Shown: in pieces, positions 1 through 8,608 of the stretch
How positions within the stretch are numbered: position 1 is the stretch's first letter
Layout of the letters: each line of letters begins with the position of its first letter
NCBI GenBank assembly: GCA_007026445.1
Contig: VDMD01000203.1
Span: 1-35,448 of the forward strand
Length of the DNA stretch: 35,448 bases
Reading direction: 5' to 3'
Source: Schizophyllum amplum
Taxonomy: Eukaryota; Basidiomycota; Agaricomycetes; Agaricales; Schizophyllaceae
Program-made: the position numbers and the translations under genes
The notes under the pieces: model-generated
What the model was told of the DNA's origin: nothing
Database searches by the model: none
What the model saw: only the letters and a program-made list of their open reading frames with translations

Positions 1-1169
1 ACGCGTGAACCAGGAGTGACTCCTGATACGCTTTCCTGCAACTGCGCGACAATCGAAAGACTGGCGAGAATCACGCGACTAAGTTCATATTCAGTTGGCT
101 TCAATGATCACTATAATAACACCCACCTTCTTCGAATTTGCCGTGCAGTCGTCGATAGTCTCCAGGCGAGGAGCTCCAAAGCAGCGAGAGTACGGTAATT
201 ATCGTCACCAACAACGGTCGTTGTGCTTGACTCCTGCCAAAGACATGGAACGTTCGCGCGAAGCAGGTGAGGTGACTGTGCCACTGGGCGTCGTTGCAGA
301 AACATCTGTCAAGCCAGCATCCCGCAGACGTTGCCGTCTGGTGTACGCGCCGAGAGTCACGACAGCCAGACAGCGCCTCACGATCCTAATGAAAGGTCCA
401 CGGCGTGTGCTGCGTGAGGCCAGGCTCTTCCGCGAGCGCTTATGCCGCAGCGTTCCGCTTCTCCCACGGCCCTTCTTCGGAGCCAGAGCAGAGAGCCACT
501 TATTCACCGGCATGGATTGCGTGAGTGGCGGTTTGCAGCGAGGACTAGGCGGTGATTTATGTTGAAGTCGATAGCTGGCCGATACTAGGAAGATGAGGTC
601 GACGCCATCCCTTTATAAAGAGAAAGCAGACAATGACCGTCTGTTTGGGTCCTGCGGATAAGGGTCATAGAGCACGCGCCTTTCATCTCGTCGCGACTTT
701 GTGACTGAGGAACAAAGGCAGCGAAGGTCCTAAACGGTCACGATTCTCGGTACCGGATGTCACGGCAGAGCCATGTTTGTGTGCCATCGTCTGGAGTCAG
801 GGTAACCGCGAGCTCCATTAACGCGGTAGCTTTAGTGAGCAGGGCTTCAGAGAGCAGGCAACACGTGCGGGACCCTGGTCGATGTTCAAGTTCAAGACGA
901 GTCAGGTCTTGCGGAAGTTGCCGTGATTGGGCGCAGCGCCCATCTCTTCCCTTCCTCCCATTATGTGATCCGTGTCGGCCTCTCCAGGAGACAGCTGATG
1001 ATGCCGTCCTACGCTATCCGCAGAGTCGATTGCAATATATGGGACGACTTGCTTCTGAGCTGCTGCTGATCGTGTTGATAAGCAAGGCCCGGCCGGCACC
1101 GCACAAACCTACAGAGGACGAGCTGCTAGCCGGCCACATAAATACAGCTGATTGCGCTCGCGAAGTTCC
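1..1169. other. Gene-free 5' flank
   Basis: No gene is supported here. The open frames on both strands are short, overlap each other and show no recognisable domain or splice structure. A TTTATAAAG TATA-like string lies near 611-619, and an ACATAAATAC string sits about 30 bases before the start codon of the next gene. Either could be promoter sequence, but nothing else supports this. Confidence 0.4.
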
Positions 1170-2569
1170 ATGCCCACAATTACCCCAATGACAAGCAGCA
1201 AGGCGCTCTCGATATTTTTTCTCGGCGCAACCGGCTATGTTGGCGGAGAGGTGTTGAAGCTCTTGGCCAGCGACCTTCCTGGCTTCCCTATCACTGCGCT
1301 CGTTCGCGATTCCACACCCGAGCGTGTTGAAAAGCTTCGTAATCTTCACCCGAACATGACTGTGGTCGAAGGAACCCTTAACAGCGACGTTCTCATTCAG
1401 GAAGAGGCATCCAAGTGCGACATCCTCATCAACACCGCGTCTTCCGACCATCATGCCAGTGTCCTGTGTACGTGACGAAACTGCTACTTAACCTGCGCCG
1501 TTCTACTGAAATCATCTCAAGCCACGCTCGCAGGACTGCAAAAGCGGTCCGCCACCAAGCCTGACCGACCCCCCATCTATATTCACGTCTCTGGCGCCGG
1601 CATACTGGAAGACAACGCGCGCGGAGAGCTCCTCACTCCCACGCACATTTGGAGTGACATGGACATAGACCTGCGCAACGTCCGCGATGTCACCCACATC
1701 GTCTCTGACCTAGAGATTGTCAAAGCCGGAACAAGTGAGCGGAACCGCGTCCGCACGCTAATTCTCTTCCCCGGATGGATATACGGTCAGCTTCGCTCAG
1801 CTATCCTAGTCACTCTGCTGAATCCATCACCCAGGTCCTGGCACAGGTACGCCTCCAGAGTCTATGTTTGCACAAATTTCAACATCGTGCTCGTAGGAGT
1901 GCAGAAGGTCACAATGCCTGTTCGTTTGTACGTCGACTTGGCCATACAGGCCGGACGTTCGGGGACGTTTGGACAGGGCAAAAATGCCATGAGCGAGATA
2001 CACGTCAAGGACGTCGCTTCCGCTATCGTGGCCTGCCTCAAGGCTGCCCTAGATGGCAAAGCAGACGAAGGTGCAGAAGGGATCTGTACGTCCTTTGTCT
2101 TTCCCTCGCAAGTGCTAGAACTGACCCAGCCACCGTTAGACTTTCTCCTCCACCGACGCATGACGGCCATGAGGGATATCATGGCCGTCATAGGAGACGT
2201 GCGTCAGAGTCGGATTGGCTGAATGCATTTGCCTAATCAATCTTGGCCAGGTAATGCATGAGAAAGGCATGCTCAATCAGGGTGGATGCGAGCCACTTCC
2301 CGCAAGCATAACCGATGCTATGGGCGAATGTACGTGTCCTGACCATATCTTCGGCCAGAAATACGTGCTCAAAAGACCGCTTTGCAGTTGGATGGGCATT
2401 GCTCGGGGGCAGCATATGGGGGCGGGCCGAGCGCCTCCACAAACTTAGCTGGACGCCAAAGTATACAGAAGAAGTCTCGCTTCTCGCGTCACTGAGGGAA
2501 GAAGTGGAAAGAGCGCTAGCGAGCCTGGGAGACCTTAGGCCTCCAGATTATTCCGAGGCTATCATGTAA
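1170..2569 (+). CDS. NAD(P)-binding NmrA/epimerase-type reductase (SDR superfamily)
   Basis: Six exons at 1170-1467, 1522-1785, 1897-2085, 2140-2198, 2251-2329 and 2388-2569 join in one frame to 356 residues. Residues 14-22 (FFLGATGYV) form the GxxGxxG dinucleotide-binding loop of an atypical short-chain dehydrogenase. Further family features are TALVRD after strand beta-2, NTASSDH near residue 96, and the C-terminal GRAERLHKLSWTPK segment, which matches the usual NSRxxAxRxxxLGWxPK ending of fungal NAD-dependent epimerase/dehydratase-like proteins. Family members are cytosolic oxidoreductases or redox-sensing relatives; the substrate cannot be told. The chosen ATG opens the frame just before the Rossmann strand; a second ATG six codons on is possible. 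The SDR Tyr-x3-Lys pair is not evident, so catalysis is uncertain. Intron 2 is longer (111 nt) than the others, and its acceptor was chosen because it alone restores IYGVQK. Confidence 0.85.
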
Positions 2570-2683
2570 CAAAGAAGTTCGCAATAGTAACTACCTCTCC
2601 GACAATGGCTTGGCGTCACACAAGAATACAGACCGAACTCAATCATATTTTCCAAACGTGCGCAAATCTAGTCATACGCGGTG

Positions 2684-4336
2684 TTACAGTCTAGAGTTCT
2701 CCTTGAACATCCACTGGTAAGGCGCTGTAGCAGAGGTGACAGGCGTCATCGAGGAGCTCGCGGCCGTTGTAGTGGCCGCAACTGTCGTCGAATCAGGTGC
2801 ATCGGCAGCGGAAGCCGTCTCCGCAGGGGCACTACTCATGGCGCTCGAGGAAGCAGCGATAGATGAAGCAATGGCTTCGGCATCGAGAGAACGCGTAGAG
2901 GTGGCGGCATCTGAGGAGGCAGCGGCAGACGATGAGGCGACGGAGGATGCAGCAGCGGACGAGGACGGCTTGTTCGGGACAACTTCCACATCAAGAGCGG
3001 CAGCAGTAGGAGACGGCTCTCCGGAGACCGAGGAGGGCGTGCTAGTGGAGAGAGGCATCGGAGAGACAGCAGACGTAGACGCAACAGATGAAGCCGAGGT
3101 CGAGGCGGACTGCGTCGACGAAGCCGTTGACGAAGCGGTCGACATCGACGCCGAGGATGCGACCGACGAGGTGGACACGATGTCTTCAGAAGACATGCCA
3201 TCCACACTCTCGACCTGCGTGCCCGACGGAGCAAACACGAGCGTCACTGACTGCGCCGTCATGTTCTGTGAAGAATCGTCCCGCGAAAGCAAGCCGCCCG
3301 TATTTGTCACAGACGCGATGTCTGAACCCTCCGGCGCATCGTTACCGTCCACGTCCTTAGCGGAAGCGGCGTCACTGTCCGTCTGGTCGCTGGACCACAT
3401 CGGATGGATGACGCCGGTCTCCTTGTCGTAAGCGAAGTATTGACTCTTGTGCGCCACCTGAGTCGAGTTGCCGCACTTCTCCACTGTGAGAGGCTCAGCC
3501 TCTGGAGGGTTAGGATCGTACGTCGCGCAGTACGGAATAATGGTGGCGGTGTCCATGTCAATCAAAGGGATCTGGACGAAGTACTGGTCGCTCGATCCCG
3601 ATTCAGCCGACACGAGATACATCTCGGTGGAATTCTTCTCCGACGCGTCGAGGACGTAGTGTGATGAATTCGAAGTGTCCAGCACCAGGGAGCCCAGCTT
3701 CTTGCTATCGCTCTGTAACATACTGAGTGACTTAGAGTTGGACTAGATCAACCGACGCACCATAATATTGATGTTGCCCGGCACGCCCTGCTGTTCACGC
3801 TTGCGAAGTGACCGCCCCTTGTGCGACACGATGTAGTGCGAGCCATGGCCGTTGGGGATCACGATGGACCGGCGACCGTGATGGTGGTCGTGGTCGTGGT
3901 CGTGATCATGGTCGTGATCGTGGTCGTGGTCATGGTCATGGTCGTGGTCATGCTCGTGGTGGTGATCGTGGTCGTGGTCGTGGTCGTGGTCATGGTCATG
4001 GTCACGAGCGGAGAGACGCTGCATCCTCGGGAGGGAGAACGACGCTTGCTCATGTCCGACCTGCATATATGCGTCAGAAACGACCACACTTTCAAGGTAT
4101 AGCAAACGTACCACCGGACCATCCAACTCCTCCGAGATCACCACAGTTCTTCGTCCAAGAGACCTCGCCTTTGAGGAAATCTTCCTGACGACGTTCACGG
4201 GCGACGGTATAGGAGCGGCCGGCTTGACGGCGGCGTGCGCGAGTTCCCTCTGGACGGGAAGGGCGTCGACAGAAGCCAAGGATGCGAGAACAATAGTGGC
4301 AGCGAACACAGACGAGCGAGCGTTGATGGCGACCAT
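2684..4336 (-). CDS. Secreted His-Asp-repeat protein with Ser/Ala-rich tail
   Basis: Three exons on the minus strand (4336-4112, 4060-3761, 3712-2684) give 517 residues. Residues 1-26 are a plausible signal peptide (short basic start, hydrophobic core, break after SVDA). Residues 95-136 are almost pure alternating Asp-His with two HHH knots, likely able to bind divalent metals. Next come a conserved-looking block with YVLDASE, FVQIPLID and IPYCATYDPNPPE, then about 200 residues rich in Ser, Ala and Thr, ending in YQWMFKENSRL. Several N-x-S/T sites fit passage through the secretory pathway. I recall similar agaricomycete proteins without known function. Intron 1 (51 nt) has no stop and keeps frame, so its retention would add 17 residues; retention of intron 2 (48 nt) would stop the protein right after NINIMVRRLI. 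No enzyme motif is visible. The metal role is inferred from composition only. Confidence 0.75.
3878..4003 (-). repeat. Asp-His coding hexanucleotide repeat
   Basis: About 21 units of GAY-CAY lie in tandem inside exon 2 of the His-Asp protein, interrupted by His-His and Glu codons. GAC/GAT and CAC/CAT are mixed along the array, so it is not one freshly amplified hexamer. The other reading frames of the same DNA give Thr/Met or Val-rich strings, which are shadows. Confidence 0.9.
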
Positions 4337-6241
4337 GATTGAAGTTAGATATGTATCGTTGGAGTTGTTCGTAGAGATCGTAAAGTTAAGCGAGCCAGTC
4401 GCGTATAGTGTGTGGTTGAAGGCTTATTTGGGCGATCACCAGGATCGGAATCTGGGCGAGGTCAGCGTACGCGCAAACGGCGGGGAAAGAGGACGCACTA
4501 AAGATGGAAGTAGGAAGAAAGAAATGAAGCTGCAAATTAGGCTTCCTGACCTTTTGAACGCGGATTGTTTGCGCAGGCTTTGTGACCGCCGTTTGCCGAA
4601 AAGGCTAATTGTCATCGTCGCTCCGCTCGCGTTCGCTAGCGCCAGTCTGAGTATACGTAGCTGCATGCAAGAATGCAGTTCAGCTGTGGATTCAACCAGT
4701 AACATGTGTGAGGCTCGAACAGCGCTAGTAGTCGTCCAGTCATAGATGTTCTTGAGAGAGCCGTCGATAAGCGAGATTTTTTGGTTGCGTACACCGCACC
4801 TCCGGTGGTTGCAGAATCCGATGAAAAGTCTCCTTGCACTGACATATCTTGCGAGCCAAGTATGCTGTGTCATCCAAGAATCGAGAGGCGCCGACCACAG
4901 TGGGTACATGATGAGATGATCATTGATCATACTTTAGTCTCTACAGCAGCGTCATCTGGGAAACGCCACGGCGACTCTGTAGAGACCGAAGACATGTGGG
5001 TGGTCGCCGTTCGGGAGCAAGCGCAGACTGGCGAGGCCATTCCGGCCCGGTGTACATATAGTACACGTGTTATTCACGGGACGTGACGCGGGCGTCAACA
5101 GGCGTCAACGCGCGGCGCAGTGCACGCAAATTCAACTTTGACCTTAGCCCCCCAAGTCACCAGCCACTATCTGCTCCTCCTGTCAACCCATCCTTCTGCA
5201 GACCACGGTGGATCTTACAAAGGTTCCAGTGAACCTCGAGCTGCACTCATCGCACCGCGTCTCGCCAATGCAGCGACCGGGACCCATGTAGCGGGCCATC
5301 TCAAGGCCGGACAGTCAGTACGCGAAGATGACATCGCCTGCCATGTTCCTCTCACAGGGTGCAGTTTGTCACCAACGACAACGCCGTACGCAGCTTGATC
5401 CCTTCTTTTGAGGCGCAGGACGATGACATGCCAACTAGTTATTCGGCGACATCGTCTACTCGCAAGGCAAAGCTCTGGGGGGTAGTGCCCTGCTCGATAA
5501 GTTCGGTGCAGATGAACGTGCCCACTCGTAAGCGCCGACCCGGTTGTTTTCGCAAATTCGCCTCACGCTATGCCCTTGACTCATTTTCGAGGTCGGCGCA
5601 AAGCGATAGGTTCTTTCCGTCCCCTTGTCATGTGTGGCCTATCCCGAGGGCAGTCAAATGCTATGGTTGCCTCTTATGCTCTGTGGCGCATCCTACATGC
5701 CTTTCACCAGCAGTACCGTCGGCAAGGCAATTTTTCTGCCAATCATCTGCATCGTGCGCGTGAGCTCTGAAGGCCTGACGCGGACGGCTCATCCCAGTGT
5801 CGAGCTCTTGTTTCTCTTTGTAAGTCATCCGTATTTATGAGCTTGCTGACTACATCCTCGAATAGAATAGCAATTTGGCAAAGAGGAAGCTGGGTTTCTC
5901 AGATCGCAGTGATAGCTCGCGAATCGCAACCACTGCTCCATGTGAACGTCTACAATCATCCATGCACCCTTCATCGATTGCAATTGAGATGCACTCTGGA
6001 TGAGACCTGAAAGAGACGCGCGCTGAGAGGAGGCCGCAGGGCGCGCCCGCCGGGGGCAACCAGCGCGCAATCATAATGCGCATCCCGCCGCCCCGCGCCC
6101 TCCGAGGCTGATAAACGGATCAGCCGCGGGCCGCGCGGGGTCCATCATCGATATAAGGTTGCCGGCGCCTCTTGCGTGCAGATCACCCTCTCTCCCCTGC
6201 TCCCCCTTCAACCTACCAAGCCCCCTACCCAACCCACGAAA
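4337..6241. other. Intergenic stretch with a coding-like island near 5.4-5.8 kb
   Basis: Most of this 1.9 kb has no supported gene. From about 5442 to 5527 on the plus strand one frame reads FGDIVYSQGKALGGSALLDK and onward to a good donor (GTAAGC at 5528); a TTGAC branch-like site and an AG at 5590-5591 follow. Downstream to about 5770 all three frames stay open but none joins to a recognisable product. It could be a worn gene remnant or chance. A perfect short palindrome, ATGATCATTGATCAT, lies at 4916-4930. Confidence 0.3.
6152..6157 (+). promoter_or_regulatory. TATA box of the RidA-family gene
   Basis: TATAAG lies about 90 bases before the start codon, followed by a pyrimidine-rich leader (CTCTCTCCCCTGCTCCCCC), a common layout for strongly expressed basidiomycete genes. 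Called from position and sequence only. Confidence 0.45.
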
Positions 6242-6785
6242 ATGCCCAAGGAAGCCGTCCTCACCCTGAACGCGCCGCCCCCGCTCCCGGGTATCTACTC
6301 GCAGGCGATCAAGGCCGGCGGCATGGTGTACTGCTCCGGCGCGGTGCCCATGGACGCGAAGACGGGCAAGCTCATTGAGGGCGATGTCGCGGCGCACACT
6401 GTGGGTTTTGCTCAGTAGGAGGGGGAAGGGGGGAGGCTGATCGATGGCTTGTAGCACAAATGCATCGCGAACCTGAGCGCGATCTTGGAGGAGGCGGGCA
6501 CGAACCTGAACAACGTCGTGAAGGTCAACATCTTCCTGGCGAACATGGTGCGTGGTCCTGTCTTTGGCTGACCGAGAGGAGGTGCTGATTGCATGCGCAC
6601 AGGACGACTTCGCTGCCGTGAACGAGGTGTACAAGCAGTACTGGGGCGATGTGAAGCCATGCAGGACGTGCGTGATGTGTTTACGATTTCGAGCACGATG
6701 TTGACCCCCCTACAGCTGTGTCGCGGTCAAGACTCTCCCTCTCAACACGGATGTCGAGATCGAGTGCATTGCGACCCAGGAGTGA
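6242..6785 (+). CDS. ridA: RidA-family 2-iminobutanoate/2-iminopropanoate deaminase
   Basis: Four exons (6242-6400, 6455-6547, 6603-6667, 6716-6785) give 128 residues, the usual length for the RidA/YjgF/UK114 family. The order of motifs is intact: PGIYSQAIKAGGMVYCSG near the start, the NLSAILEEAGTNLNNVVK helix, VNIFLANMDDFAAVNEVY, and CRTCVAVKTLPLNTDVEIE with the substrate-binding Arg and the Glu of the active cleft. The family forms trimers and hydrolyses reactive enamines/imines released by PLP enzymes such as threonine dehydratase. Yeast has cytosolic Hmf1 and mitochondrial Mmf1; this protein has no evident mitochondrial presequence, so a cytosolic site is more likely. All introns have GTGNGT donors. 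It converges on the SMP-30-like gene with only about 240 bases between stop codons. Confidence 0.96.
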
Positions 6786-6880
6786 ATGTGTGTAAAATAC
6801 GGAAGGGAATCTGTATCTGTAGGGAACATAGCCGTGTATCATCGCAGTGAAACCGATCGCTGCTCATCCGTCGTCCGAGC

Positions 6881-6918
6881 CCTTGAAGTCCTTGAAGCTG
6901 GGCTCGAAGTCCTTGAAG
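6881..6918. repeat. Short CCTTGAAG direct repeats
   Basis: CCTTGAAG occurs at 6881-6888, 6890-6897 and 6911-6918, between the two convergent stop codons. The copies at 6890 and 6911 lie inside a longer shared CGAAGTCCTTGAAG-like string. Probably a small local duplication in the shared 3' region. Confidence 0.5.
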
Positions 6919-7026
6919 CCCGTGGCTCATGCGGCTCAAAGTCAATCGTCAAATCTTCAGAGTTCGCAGCCAGTACACAGTTCATGCCACCATGCGTTGC
7001 AGAAGGATTGCATTTTGTCCCACTCT

Positions 7027-8099
7027 CTACCCAGCGAACTCGTACTTGGGGAGGCCCTTTACGCCTACCTTGTACCGGAACATCTGCCCTCCGTCGTCGT
7101 CTGCCAAGGCTGTTGGCGACCGATCTCGCGCGCTCGCGATGTACAACTCGTCGTAGTTCGGTCCGCCGAACGTCGTGCATGCCATGTTCTTGGCAGTGAA
7201 CTTGATCGTTTTTGTCTGTTTGCCTGTTTTGTCGAAGCACATCACGCTGTAGGCTCCCCACATTGCGATCCAGAGGTTGCCCTCGACGCTGAGGTCGAGA
7301 CCATCAGTCCGATGATCAATGGAAGAAGGGGAGAGAGGCGCACTCGAGGACCATGCCGTCGGGCTCGCCGCCTGCCTCGCGACGGTCGATGAATATGCGC
7401 TTGTTGCTGATCGCGCCGCTCTCGAGGTCGAAGTCGTATGCCCACACAATCTGCGCTAGAGAGTCGTTGAGGTACACTATGGACAATATATTAGAAGTAG
7501 TCCCTGTAGCACGAAAGAGGCGACGCACTCGTCTTGTTGTCTGGGCTCCATCCGATCCCATTCCCGCACGCGAGCCCGGACTCCATCTGCGTACACGTCC
7601 CATCGGGGTCGTACCGCCAGAGTCTTCCGATGGGCGTATAGTCCTTTGGGATCTTGCCCGCGCCGTGTGGCATCACCTTCACGTCGATCTCCGCGAGCCA
7701 GAAGCGGCCCGCCGCGTCCACGCCGCCGTCGTTGAACCTGCGGATGCCCCTGTCGCTCGTCGGGATGATTTCCTTCAGTATCTCCAGCGCGCCAGTGGCC
7801 TCGTCCAGAAAGGCTACACCCTGGTAGTACGCGCAAATGTACGAGCCCGGGTGGCCGCGGCGGAACAGCTGGACGGTGACGCTGTCGGCGAGCTTGAGGG
7901 TGCGGATGTCCCCCGCGGCATCGCCAGTAGTGGGGTCAAGGGAGCAGATGTGAATTTCGGCGGGGTCATCGAGGCAGTCGTTCCAGTGGAGGGTGTTGTC
8001 CGAGGCGCGGAACACGGGAGCTTCGCCGAGGATCATGGGGGGATCGAGCTTGAGCCAGGGGCCGCCTCCGACCTCGGTAGCGATTGTGTCAGTGCTCAT
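7027..8099 (-). CDS. SMP-30/gluconolactonase/LRE-like beta-propeller protein
   Basis: Exons 8099-7529, 7476-7344 and 7288-7027 give 321 residues, normal for the SMP-30/gluconolactonase family (six-bladed propeller, one catalytic divalent metal). Visible landmarks are LGEAPVF near residue 24 with the metal-binding Glu, RFNDGGVDAAGRFWLAE in the middle, GNGIGWSPDN before the first intron, MYLNDS across it, and PDGMVLDVEGNLWIAMWG across the second, restored only by that splice. The C-terminal ends FGGPNYDELYIASA and a final Lys-rich strand are typical. Members hydrolyse sugar lactones or related esters; the true substrate here is not evident. There is no signal peptide, so it is probably cytosolic. 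The start codon is the first ATG of the open frame. It is divergent from the vezatin-like gene and convergent with the RidA gene. Confidence 0.92.
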
Positions 8100-8608
8100 G
8101 GTGTCTAAAAGTGAGTGAAGCAGGAGATGGGGTGGTGGCTAGCGAGCGACGAGATGACCGGGGCGCTTAAGGAGAGTGTCGGCATTGTACTCGATTGGTA
8201 TTTGAGCAGGAGATGTATAGGAGATAGGTTCATTGTTCTGTCCGCGGACCGGCGGCGCGAGTACACGGCGAGCCAATAAAGGGTCCGATAAGAGCTGTTC
8301 GTCGTCGAACGCGTTGCAGCGAAAGCCTCGGTGCAGAAACAGCATGCAGAGTTCAAACTGGCGACCGGCACTTGCCGGAATGCATGATGGTGCTGATCCC
8401 CGGGTTGCCGACCTCCGAGCTTCGGGCCGCCGTCGCATGACCCACCGGCCTCCTTGTCCTCTTCCTCTTCAGTGTGTTATCCTCCGTATGCGCTAATACA
8501 GCCGGTTGCCCTTATTTCTTGATTTCTGCCATCTCGTACACATCTAATCGCTGCGCCACGACTTTCTCACGACCTCCGCGACCCGGTCATCTTCAAAACG
8601 CACGCGAC
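8100..8608. promoter_or_regulatory. Shared divergent promoter region
   Basis: This 0.5 kb separates the start codons of the SMP-30-like gene (minus) and the vezatin-like gene (plus), so it should hold both promoters. A GCCAATAAAG string near 8272-8281 includes CCAAT on the plus strand. No clear TATA box was found on either side. Confidence 0.5.

Noticed and set aside
2330..2358. A 29-nt intron near the end of the reductase gene
   Set aside because: Too short, and it breaks the conserved ending; the 58-nt form to 2387 restores FGWALLGGS in frame.
2736..3431. Plus-strand 231-codon open frame rich in Ala, Glu and Asp
   Set aside because: It is the antisense shadow of the Ser/Ala-rich tail of the minus-strand protein; that frame has the better splice and domain context.
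3820..4010. Regular repeat that could be mistaken for a CRISPR array or satellite
   Set aside because: It is a hexanucleotide repeat without spacers, fully explained by the Asp-His coding tract.
4436..4930. Minus-strand 164-codon open frame
   Set aside because: No motif, no conserved-looking composition, no splice or promoter support.
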